Shown here piece after piece: positions 8,842 through 16,705 of a stretch of DNA of 52,334 nt. Where the stretch lies: contig FCNR01000016.1 of assembly GCA_900016875.1 (NCBI GenBank), positions 1 through 52,334 on the forward strand. The letters run 5' to 3'. Numbering within the stretch: position 1 is the first letter of the stretch; every line of letters begins with the position of its first letter. This stretch comes from Eubacteriaceae bacterium CHKCI004 (GTDB lineage: Bacteria > Bacillota > Clostridia > Lachnospirales > Lachnospiraceae). The position numbers were made by a program, and so were the translations under genes. The notes beneath the pieces are model-generated. The model did no database searches. It was not told the DNA's origin and worked only from the letters and a program-made list of their open reading frames with translations.

Positions 8842-10668
8842 ATGAATAGTCTTCTTAAATTTATTACCTGCGGAAGTGTGGACGACGGTAAGTCCACATT
8901 AATCGGACATATGCTTTATGACGCCAAGTTATTATTTGCAGATCAGGAAAAAGCGCTGGAACTGGACAGCAAGGTAGGTTCCAGAGGCGGCGCCATCGAT
9001 TATTCTCTCCTGCTTGACGGTCTCATGGCAGAGAGAGAACAGGGAATTACTATCGACGTGGCATACCGCTATTTCACAACGGAAAACCGTTCTTTCATCG
9101 TGGCAGATACGCCGGGACATGAAGAATATACAAGAAATATGGCGGTAGGCGCTTCCTTTGCGGATCTGGCAGTTATTCTCGTGGACGCTACTCAGGGTGT
9201 TTTGGTACAGACAAGAAGACATACAAGAATCTGTTCTCTTATGGGTATCAAACATTTTGTGTTCGCTGTTAATAAGATGGACCTGATCCATTATGACGAG
9301 AACCGTTTTGATAAGATTCAGAAAGAGATCAAGATGATGATGGGAGAGTATGATTATAACTCCATCAAGATTCTTCCGGTTTCCGCTACAGAAGGAGATA
9401 ACGTCACAGTAAAATCCGGCCATATGCCTTGGTATAAAGGCGAGTCTCTGCTGACTTATCTTGAGAATATAGATGTTCATGAAAATCCTTCCGAGACAGG
9501 ATTTACTATGCCGGTTCAGCGTGTGTGCCGTCCGGACCGCACATTCCGTGGATTCCAGGGTCAGATCGAGACTGGCGAGATTCGTGTGGGCGACGAGATC
9601 ACCGCTCTTCCTTCCAATGAGAAGGCTGTGGTAAAAGGTATCATCGACTGTGGTAAGGAAGTGGAATCTTCCGATTCCGGCCACGCTGTAACCATCTCTC
9701 TCGACAGAGAAGTAGACGTATCCAGAGGCTGCGTGCTGGCAAAGGATACAAGTCCGGTTGTGGGGAATCTGTTTACGGCGGAGCTGCTGTGGATGGATGA
9801 CTCTTATCTGGTTGCCGGAAAGAACTATCTCTTAAAGCTTGGCACAAAGATGGTTCCGGCAGTTGTTATGAATATCAAATATAAGATTGACGTCAACACA
9901 GGAAATGAAGTGCATGCCGATACGATTTATAAGAATGAGATTGCAGTTTGTGATATCTCCGTTTCCGATAAGATCGTGTTTGACAAATTCAAGAAGAATC
10001 AGGCTCTTGGTTCCATGATTCTCATTGACCGTATCACAAACATGACTTCCGCCTGCGGCGTTGTGATGCATTCTCTGCGCCGTACGGATAACCTGACCTG
10101 GCATGAGATGGATATCACGAGAGAGTTCCGTGCTCAGCAGAAAGGACAGCAGCCGAAGACTATCTGGATGACCGGTCTGTCCGGCTCTGGTAAGTCCACA
10201 TTGGCTAATGAACTGGAGAAACGTCTGGCAGCTCTCGGCAAGCACACTATGCTTCTGGACGGTGACAACGTACGTATGGGTCTTAACAAGAACCTTGGCT
10301 TCAAGGAGGCTGACCGTATTGAGAACATCCGCCGTATCTCCGAGGTGGCGAAACTGATGAATGATGCCGGTCTTATCGTCATTACCTCCTTCATCTCCCC
10401 GTATGTGAGAGACAGAAGAAAGGCAAAAGAGATCATCGGTGATGACAGTTTCATTGAAGTATATGTGAGCACACCTCTGGAAGAGTGTGAAAAACGTGAT
10501 GTGAAAGGTCTGTACAAGAAGGCCAGAGCCGGCGAGATTCCGAACTTCACAGGAATTTCCAGTCCTTATGAAGTACCGGAGCATCCGGATGTGACCATAG
10601 ACACCAGCGCTATGCCTCTGGAGGACTGCGTGGACGCGCTTCTGAAACAGATTGAGGGACAGATCTAA
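8842..10668 (+). CDS. cysNC: Bifunctional CysN-CysC: ATP sulfurylase GTPase subunit fused to APS kinase
   Basis: The N-terminal part (about 1-420) is the CysN GTPase that drives sulfate adenylation; the C-terminal part (about 435-608) is APS kinase, so CysD plus this protein would convert sulfate to PAPS. G1 is GSVDDGKST (11-19), G3 DTPGHE (89-94) and G4 NKMD (144-147). The APS kinase has GLSGSGKST (445-453), followed by the conserved DGDNVRMGLN segment. All motifs are intact in both halves. The ATG at 8842 follows the cysD stop directly, with AGGGAGGG upstream. Its TAA overlaps the ATG of the sulfotransferase gene (TAATG), a strong sign that PAPS made here is passed to that enzyme. Confidence 0.95.
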   Translation: MNSLLKFITCGSVDDGKSTLIGHMLYDAKLLFADQEKALELDSKVGSRGGAIDYSLLLDGLMAEREQGITIDVAYRYFTTENRSFIVADTPGHEEYTRNMAVGASFADLAVILVDATQGVLVQTRRHTRICSLMGIKHFVFAVNKMDLIHYDENRFDKIQKEIKMMMGEYDYNSIKILPVSATEGDNVTVKSGHMPWYKGESLLTYLENIDVHENPSETGFTMPVQRVCRPDRTFRGFQGQIETGEIRVGDEITALPSNEKAVVKGIIDCGKEVESSDSGHAVTISLDREVDVSRGCVLAKDTSPVVGNLFTAELLWMDDSYLVAGKNYLLKLGTKMVPAVVMNIKYKIDVNTGNEVHADTIYKNEIAVCDISVSDKIVFDKFKKNQALGSMILIDRITNMTSACGVVMHSLRRTDNLTWHEMDITREFRAQQKGQQPKTIWMTGLSGSGKSTLANELEKRLAALGKHTMLLDGDNVRMGLNKNLGFKEADRIENIRRISEVAKLMNDAGLIVITSFISPYVRDRRKAKEIIGDDSFIEVYVSTPLEECEKRDVKGLYKKARAGEIPNFTGISSPYEVPEHPDVTIDTSAMPLEDCVDALLKQIEGQI

Positions 10669-12134
10669 TGCCAACACTGTATATACACATGGGAACGCCG
10701 AAGACGGCGACCACATCCATTCAGATGTTTTTCGTGGAGAATCAGGAGCGTTTCCGGGAAAAGGGATACAGCTATCCGCTGCTGGATTTCGTGTATCCCC
10801 ATGTGGCCCACCGGAGGAACGGACATTTCCTCGTGGGAAGGGTGTATTATCCCGACAAGACAGAAAATGTGGCCATGGAAGAGGAACTGTGGGAGCGGGG
10901 CCTCGATATGGTCCACAAGGAGTTTGAGAAATATCCTAACGTCATTTTATCCGACGAGAATATCTGGCACGCCTCTCTCGGCTCCAAGTTTGAGTTTTGG
11001 GAGAAGATAAAGGCCGACGCCAAAGAGCATGGATATGATATCAAGGTCATCGTGTACCTGAGACGCCAGGACGGCATGGCCAATTCCTGGCTCAGCCAGC
11101 AGGTGAAGGAAGGATGGAACACCAACGCCTGCATCAAATGGGTTTCCTTCAAGAAAAAAACCCGGAGGATTGTGCTCCACTACTATAATCATCTGGAGAA
11201 GATCGCCGGAGTCATCGGGAAGGAAAATATCATTGTCCGCGTATTTGAGCGGGATAAGTTTAAAGGAAATGGAAACACTATTTTTTCTGATTTTTTGGAG
11301 GCAGTTGGATTGGAATATAAAGACGAATATCAGATAACAGAAGCAGAAGCGAACAAATCCCTCACAGGAAACAGCCAGGAGATCATGCGGATCGTCAACT
11401 CCGTGCTTCCGGATAATCCGAGGGTTGTCGCTTTCATGAGAAATGCCGCCATGACCTGCGAGGAATTGAAGGATGCGGAGAACAATTTCACCATGTTTTC
11501 CAAGGAAGAACTGGAAGCATTTCTGAAACGGTATGAGAAATGTAATGAGTCCATCGCGAAGGAATATCTGGGCCAGGATGAGCCTCTGTTCAGCACCAAG
11601 ATAAAAGAAGGGGAATGCTGGACGCCGCAGAACCGGTTCATGTATGAGGACATCATCCGTTACTTTGCGGACGTGGTGGTAAGGCAGCAGGAATGCATTG
11701 ATAAGATGACGCAGGATATGAAGCGTCTGAAGGAGAGCCGCATCGAGGCTGTAAAGCAGTACGCCGAAGAGTTTCACCTGGAAAAACAGGAAGAGATGGC
11801 GGCTCAGGGAATCACACCGGAAGAAGAAGAGAAGTTTGAGACTGTCAGCGAGGTGGTATTAAACCAGCATAAAGACATAGAGGACATGGCCGAGACCACC
11901 AAACGTATTGAGACGGCAGACAATCGTATTCATGCGTTGAGAACAGAGAATCTTCTTTTGAAAAATGAGATTTTTGATTTGAAGAGAGAAAATGCTGAGA
12001 TTCGAAAAGAAGCGAAGGACAGAGACCGGGAGACAAAGAAAGAGCTTGAGAAGATGATAAAAGAGCTGAGAGAAGATGTCTTCTTCTATAGGCTTAAAAG
12101 AAAAATCCGGCATATTTCGGGGAAAGATCAGTAG
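10668..12134 (+). CDS. Sulfotransferase-like protein with C-terminal coiled coil
   Basis: The protein probably transfers sulfate from PAPS to a surface glycan or lipid; the acceptor is unknown. The 488-residue protein begins with a strand and a PAPS-type phosphosulfate loop, MGTPKTATTSIQ (8-19), characteristic of sulfotransferase-fold proteins. A second conserved-looking stretch, KVIVYLRRQDGMANSWL (about 126-142), fits the 3'-phosphate-binding Arg/Ser region. Residues about 340-475 are strongly charged and predicted coiled coil, ending in a basic tail (RLKRKIRHISGK). No signal peptide is seen, so it acts in the cytoplasm or at the inner membrane face. Its ATG overlaps the cysNC stop by one base. 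The sulfotransferase assignment rests on the P-loop-like motif plus the PAPS-synthesis context. Confidence 0.8.
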   Translation: MPTLYIHMGTPKTATTSIQMFFVENQERFREKGYSYPLLDFVYPHVAHRRNGHFLVGRVYYPDKTENVAMEEELWERGLDMVHKEFEKYPNVILSDENIWHASLGSKFEFWEKIKADAKEHGYDIKVIVYLRRQDGMANSWLSQQVKEGWNTNACIKWVSFKKKTRRIVLHYYNHLEKIAGVIGKENIIVRVFERDKFKGNGNTIFSDFLEAVGLEYKDEYQITEAEANKSLTGNSQEIMRIVNSVLPDNPRVVAFMRNAAMTCEELKDAENNFTMFSKEELEAFLKRYEKCNESIAKEYLGQDEPLFSTKIKEGECWTPQNRFMYEDIIRYFADVVVRQQECIDKMTQDMKRLKESRIEAVKQYAEEFHLEKQEEMAAQGITPEEEEKFETVSEVVLNQHKDIEDMAETTKRIETADNRIHALRTENLLLKNEIFDLKRENAEIRKEAKDRDRETKKELEKMIKELREDVFFYRLKRKIRHISGKDQ

Positions 12135-12136
12135 AG

Positions 12137-13585
12137 ATGAACACGAAAAAATTTATGTCAATGATTACGACCATGTTAAAAATCGGTTTTATAGGATTTG
12201 GGGGCGGTACCGCCCTCATTCCTGTTATAGAAGAAGAGATTGTTGAGAAAAACAAGGTCGTGACGGAAGAACAATTTAACAACGAAGTCATGATTGCCAG
12301 CATCACTCCGGGAGCGCTCCCGGTGGAGATTGCCAGCGGCATCGGATATCAGACCGCCGGAAATAAGGGTATGATGGCCGCAGCCTCTGCCATGGCATTT
12401 CCGGGGGCTTTTCTTACAGTATTATTCCTCGTCATTTTTTCCAGCGCGGGAGAGACGCTGAAAACACAGATCAGCTATTTGGCGGTGGGTATTTCCGCCT
12501 ACATAATCCTCACGCTGATCAAATACTGTACAGGCACATTACAGCAGGCAAAAGACAGAAACGAGTCCATCCTGTATTTTATCATTATGATGGGAGTCTT
12601 TCTTCTCTCCGGGGAAGCAAGCATCTATCAGATACTGGGACTGTCTATCACGCCGATTTTTGGTATTTCGACTATTCAGATACTGGGAGCGGCTTTTTTT
12701 GTCATTCTGTTCACGAAAGGACAGCCAAGGGATGTAAAGCGTGCCGCTCCGGCGCTCATTATTGCTGTCCTGTATTTTCTGTGCGCCGGAAAAGCTCATA
12801 TTATTCCTGAGGTGCTGCAGCCATTTTTCGTAACATTGATGATTGTTTTATCGGTTATCGGTATGGTGCAGACTCTTATGGACAGTCAGCAGAAACGAGC
12901 TTTTGCCGGAAAAGCTCTGGCTGTTTCTCTCGTCTGCTGGGGATTATTTACGGTAGTTCTGTCTTTCCCGGCCATCATTTTTCTGTCGGGAACAGCCCGC
13001 TATATCGGAGATGGATTTCTGTCATCTGTCTTATCCTTCGGAGGAGGAGACGCTTACTTGTCTGTGGCGCAGGGAATGTTCGTGGACAGCGGCATGATCA
13101 GCTACCAGGACTTTTACGGCAGCATTGTTTCTGTTGCCAATGCCCTGCCGGGTTCCATCCTCTGCAAGATTCTTTCCGGATGCGGCTACGTCCTGGGCTT
13201 TGAGCGCGGCGGTTCCGTAGTCTTGGGGCTGTTCATGGCCATCTGCGGCTTCGCCTGCAGCGTAGCGGCTTCCGGAGCCATCGTCATTGTCGTCCGGATG
13301 ATCTACGACAAATACGAAAACCTTCGCATCTTCGCGGTGGTCAAACATTTCATCCGTCCGATCATCTCAGGACTGCTCCTGAACGTGGCCTTGTCCCTCT
13401 ACCTTTCCGGTATTTTGGAAATTGCCAGCGGGGGACTGACCATGACGATCCTTTCTATTATTACGCTGATTGTCATCGCTCTGGTCTTTGCCCTGGAACA
13501 GAAAAAAGACGTGCACCTGCTCTGGAAGATTCTGCTGTCAGCGGCCATATCATTCGTGGGATGCAATGTGTTTGCGGGGATGTAA
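12137..13585 (+). CDS. CHR-family (chromate/sulfate-type) anion transporter, two-domain
   Basis: ChrA-type proteins are membrane transporters named for chromate efflux; chromate and sulfate are structural analogues. The 482-residue protein has about 10-12 hydrophobic segments and two CHR half-domains. The first has GFGGGTALIP (17-26) and a TPGALPVEIA stretch; the second has SFGGGDAYLSVAQG near residue 300. Many Firmicutes encode the halves as two small genes, so this fused long form is notable. It starts 2 bases after the sulfotransferase stop and is surely co-transcribed with it. That context makes sulfate uptake for PAPS synthesis at least as likely as chromate resistance. The direction of transport cannot be told from sequence. 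Confidence 0.82.
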   Translation: MNTKKFMSMITTMLKIGFIGFGGGTALIPVIEEEIVEKNKVVTEEQFNNEVMIASITPGALPVEIASGIGYQTAGNKGMMAAASAMAFPGAFLTVLFLVIFSSAGETLKTQISYLAVGISAYIILTLIKYCTGTLQQAKDRNESILYFIIMMGVFLLSGEASIYQILGLSITPIFGISTIQILGAAFFVILFTKGQPRDVKRAAPALIIAVLYFLCAGKAHIIPEVLQPFFVTLMIVLSVIGMVQTLMDSQQKRAFAGKALAVSLVCWGLFTVVLSFPAIIFLSGTARYIGDGFLSSVLSFGGGDAYLSVAQGMFVDSGMISYQDFYGSIVSVANALPGSILCKILSGCGYVLGFERGGSVVLGLFMAICGFACSVAASGAIVIVVRMIYDKYENLRIFAVVKHFIRPIISGLLLNVALSLYLSGILEIASGGLTMTILSIITLIVIALVFALEQKKDVHLLWKILLSAAISFVGCNVFAGM

Positions 13586-13705
13586 AATAAGGGATATAAG
13601 ATAGGTGATATAAGACAACACGAAGGCGATAAACGGCAAGCAATAAAAAATAGGAAATTAAACAACAGGAATAATCAATAGGAATAATAAGTAGAAATAA
13701 TAAGG

Positions 13706-13787
13706 AGCCCCTGGTGGTGATATGTGCTTTTCATACTGGCTTTACCTGGTAGAAAGTATATGTCAAAGACTGCCGGGGGCTTTTTTT
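13706..13787 (+). terminator. Long branched terminator or terminator-ended small RNA
   Basis: AGCCCC (13706-13711) pairs with GGGGCT (13776-13781) and is followed by a run of T. Inside it, a second long helix pairs bases 13719-13732 with 13752-13764, using several G-U pairs, and a short ACC/GGT tip closes the top. The whole is about 76 bases, much longer than the other terminators in this window. Confidence 0.65.
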
Positions 13788-13967
13788 GTGGGTGATGATA
13801 TGCAGGTATTATCAAAGGGTAGATGCAGAGCAGCTTTTGGATAAGGCGGCTTTTCCCAAAAATGTGGAAAATTATTTGTATTTTGTGATATAATATAAAA
13901 AATATAATTAATATAATTATGGAAATGGGCAAAAATGTAAAAAGATATAAAAATTCCCAATAATGTG

Positions 13968-13996
13968 TTGATTCCTGTCTGTTCGCCATGTATAAT
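13968..13996 (+). promoter_or_regulatory. Promoter of the Rpn-type nuclease gene
   Basis: TTGATT (13968-13973) and TATAAT (13991-13996) are exactly 17 bases apart. The -35 box lies within the first copy of a 12-base direct repeat (ATAATGTGTTGA at 13960-13971 and 14037-14048), whose second copy abuts the ribosome binding site. Confidence 0.65.
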
Positions 13997-14060
13997 GTCG
14001 GTGTAAGCTATCAGATTTTCCGAAGGAGAAGCTCGCATAATGTGTTGAAGGAGGCGAACA

Positions 14061-14900
14061 ATGAGCAAAGTGGAACTTTCCGATACTTACGTAAGAGAAA
14101 CCGACAGCCGCATCAGGCACCGGGAGTTTTTATTACAGGGAATCGAAAAGCTGACCCTGCTGCATGATACTTTTATGAAGGTGGCACTGAAAGACGTGGA
14201 AGCCTGCCAGCATGTCATCCGCATCCTGATGGATGATCCGACCATAGAGATCGTGGAAGTAAGGAGCCAGTATCGGATATCGAAGCTGGTGTCAAAGGAC
14301 GCGGTGCTGGATATCCTGGCGGAAGACAGCTGGGGACGGGTCTATAATCTGGAGATCCAGAGGAAGACGACCATCGATCATGCCCGGCGTACCCGGCGGT
14401 ACAGCGCCCTGGTGGATGCGGAATATCTGGAAAAGGGGAAAGAATACAACGAGATGCCGGAGGTGTATGTGATCTACATCAGTGAAACGGATATCTGGGA
14501 GACAAGGGAAACAGAATCCCCGGTGGAGAGACATTTAAAAGGACAAATAGAAGAATATAATGATGGACAGCATACCATATATATCAATGCGGCCATCGAC
14601 GACGGCTCACCAAAAGCCGCTTTGATGCGATACTTTAAGACCTGCGACCCGGACGACATGAGCCAGGGAGCATTATCCCGGCGGGTACACTACCTGAAAC
14701 GGGAGAAGGGAGGAATCGGAGAGATGTGTGAATATTCAGAGAGGATCTTTAACGGAGGTAAGGAAGAGGGACGCCGTGAGGGACTTCGGGAAGGCTGTGA
14801 GAAGATGATGCATTTGATGAGAGAACAGGGGATAGATGAAGCGATCATTGAAAAGATTATGGCGAATGTTACAGAACAGGAACCAGTGCAGAGGATGTGA
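14061..14900 (+). CDS. Rpn family recombination-promoting nuclease / PD-(D/E)XK transposase-like protein
   Basis: It belongs to the PDDEXK-type 'Rpn/YhgA-like' group, whose studied members are DNA endonucleases that promote RecA-independent recombination; many copies are annotated as putative transposases. In the 279-residue protein, the core around residues 72-100 has D in VLDILAED, then NLEIQRK, giving the D...E-x-Q/K pattern of the nuclease fold. The C-terminal third is helical and charged (KEEGRREGLREG), as is usual for the family. AAGGAGG lies 8 bases upstream of the ATG. No terminal inverted repeats were recognised around it, so it is listed as a gene, not as a mobile element. It has its own promoter and terminator. 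Confidence 0.82.
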   Translation: MSKVELSDTYVRETDSRIRHREFLLQGIEKLTLLHDTFMKVALKDVEACQHVIRILMDDPTIEIVEVRSQYRISKLVSKDAVLDILAEDSWGRVYNLEIQRKTTIDHARRTRRYSALVDAEYLEKGKEYNEMPEVYVIYISETDIWETRETESPVERHLKGQIEEYNDGQHTIYINAAIDDGSPKAALMRYFKTCDPDDMSQGALSRRVHYLKREKGGIGEMCEYSERIFNGGKEEGRREGLREGCEKMMHLMREQGIDEAIIEKIMANVTEQEPVQRM

Positions 14901-15011
14901 TGAAGGAGATAATGAAACAAATTAAGTAAGAAGATAGCATTTATTTCGGAAAATTATATCCGGGGAATCGTGTACACTGAATTGGCAGGTGAATTAAGCA
15001 TATAATTATAA

Positions 15012-15068
15012 AGCGCCCTGAAAGTATCCCATAAAGTGTGGGAAGTTCTTTCAGGGCGCTCTTTTTTT
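15012..15068. terminator. Bidirectional terminator between the Rpn gene and the MoxR operon
   Basis: A perfect 13-base stem, AGCGCCCTGAAAG (15012-15024) with CTTTCAGGGCGCT (15048-15060), is followed by seven T. The loop contains a further TCCCA/TGGGA pair. It serves the convergent genes on both strands. Confidence 0.88.
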
Positions 15069-16668
15069 AAAACTCATACGCCGAAGCGTCTGAATAAATA
15101 TCATCCCGGTTCAGCTCTTTCAGGATGGCGGCCCGGCGGCTGCCGACCAGAAGAGTCTTATTATACTGGAAGTATTTCTCACAGCCATTTTCTGTGATGA
15201 AAGCAGAGATTTCCGAGTCCATGGTGAGCTCCGTGACGAAGATGACCATCTCTTGTCCTTCTCCGAAGGCGTCTTCCATGAAAGTGAAGCTGTAGTTGAG
15301 AGCTTTAGAGGCCTGCGAGATGGCGGCTGTCCGTTGTTCACATAGCTTATCAAAGCCGGCCTTCACCTGTCCGAAAGCCTCTTTTGGGGAGGCAACGGTA
15401 TCCGGCGTCCATTCCCGGAGAAGCTCCATCACTTCCAGGTGCTGTTTTTTATCTTCCGGGGATACAAGACCGGTTTTTTCCGTCAGAGCAAATGCATTGT
15501 CCTTCTCAGAAAGCATCTGCTGCCACAGCTGCCAGGAATCGCTGCCGGAAGCGGTGCGAGACTGTGGTTCGGAATCTGACGAATTGCCAGCATCCGCTGC
15601 TCCTGCGGACACGTTATCTGTCAGGGTGCCCAGCCCCTTCCGATATTCCTTGAGGAATTCGTAACATTCCGTCGTAATCCGGTCTTTTCCCATGGCGGCG
15701 GCGATATAGTTGTGAAGTCCTCCGGTGAGAAGTTCCACGCAGCTTAAGCGTTCATCGAAGGAAGCGCGGAACAGCCGCTCGAAGATGGAAGTCTTCACTT
15801 CTCCGGTGAGAATCCGGCTGATGTCGTATTCATCCCGGTATTTCTGGTAGAGATCGTAGTAGGCGGCCACGTCCTTGGCGATATCTTCGTGCTGCAGGAA
15901 TTGGTGGATGATGTCTTCATCCACAGGGATGGACAGCGCCTCGTAGGAATAGATGAGATAGCTCAGATCCTCCCAGCCTCTGGCCGTGACAAACTGCATG
16001 CCGTCCACGTCGTTTTCTGTCCGGTAAAAGTTCTGCGGGCGCAGCTCCAGGTAGCTTAAGATAAACGGATGAATGTGGCGGGTGCGGGCATAGCTGCGGA
16101 AGGCTTCCAGATCCGCTTCGATATCGATCTTGCGCACGCGGTCCAGGGTTACGAAGTCAAAATCCCGGACGCTCTTATTATATTCCGGCGGATTGCCGGC
16201 GGCGGTGATGATCCAGCCCTTCGGAACCGCCTGATTGCCGAAGGTCTTGCACTGCAGGAACTGCAGCATGGTCGGCGCCAGCGTCTCAGAGACACAGTTG
16301 ATCTCATCGATAAAAAGAATACCTTCTTTCTTACCTGTCTCCTCCATATAGCGATAAATGCTGCTGATGATCTCGCTCATGGTGTATTCGGTGACGGAGC
16401 GGGTGACGCCGTCAAATACCTCTTCCTTGATGAAAGGAAGCCCCACAGCGCTCTGTCTCGTATGGTGGGTAATGGTATAGGCGATGAGACCGATGCCGCA
16501 TTCCTTCGCAATTTGCTGCATGATCTGTGTTTTTCCAATGCCGGGAGGCCCCATCAGAAGGATGGGACGCTGACGGATCTCCGGAATACGGTACTGGCCG
16601 TATTCATCCTTGTCCAGATAAGCCCGGACAGTATTTTTGATATCTTCTTTTGCTTTCTTTATATTCAT
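15067..16668 (-). CDS. MoxR-like AAA+ ATPase of the LRR-VWA-AAA operon
   Basis: MoxR-type ATPases act as chaperones or activators, typically working with a VWA-domain partner encoded next door, as here. The 533-residue protein has Walker A GPPGIGKT (40-47), Walker B LFIDEIN (118-124) and sensor 1 TAAGN (155-159). The C-terminal half (about 340-533) is unlike the AAA core, with an acidic/Ser-rich linker near residues 360-375 and a further helical domain of unknown role. The ATG at 16668 is preferred over a TTG three codons upstream because AAAGGA lies 9 bases before it. It is the last gene of a three-gene operon, 37 bases after the VWA gene. The biological target is unknown. Confidence 0.82.
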   Translation of the reverse strand: MNIKKAKEDIKNTVRAYLDKDEYGQYRIPEIRQRPILLMGPPGIGKTQIMQQIAKECGIGLIAYTITHHTRQSAVGLPFIKEEVFDGVTRSVTEYTMSEIISSIYRYMEETGKKEGILFIDEINCVSETLAPTMLQFLQCKTFGNQAVPKGWIITAAGNPPEYNKSVRDFDFVTLDRVRKIDIEADLEAFRSYARTRHIHPFILSYLELRPQNFYRTENDVDGMQFVTARGWEDLSYLIYSYEALSIPVDEDIIHQFLQHEDIAKDVAAYYDLYQKYRDEYDISRILTGEVKTSIFERLFRASFDERLSCVELLTGGLHNYIAAAMGKDRITTECYEFLKEYRKGLGTLTDNVSAGAADAGNSSDSEPQSRTASGSDSWQLWQQMLSEKDNAFALTEKTGLVSPEDKKQHLEVMELLREWTPDTVASPKEAFGQVKAGFDKLCEQRTAAISQASKALNYSFTFMEDAFGEGQEMVIFVTELTMDSEISAFITENGCEKYFQYNKTLLVGSRRAAILKELNRDDIYSDASAYEF

Positions 16669-16705
16669 GGGTATCAATCCTTTAAATTAATTTTTTACAA
16701 ATGTA

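Larger units (their letters stand above)
13586..14060. other. Intergenic region with structured RNA/terminator and a promoter
   Basis: No gene is seen. The first 115 bases are A-rich with repeated AATAATAAG-type runs; then comes the large hairpin at 13706-13787, an AT-rich stretch, and the promoter and leader of the next gene. Confidence 0.6.

Noticed and set aside
14061-14900. Insertion sequence carrying the PD-(D/E)XK protein
   Set aside because: No terminal inverted repeats or target-site duplication could be seen; the flanking hairpins are transcription terminators.
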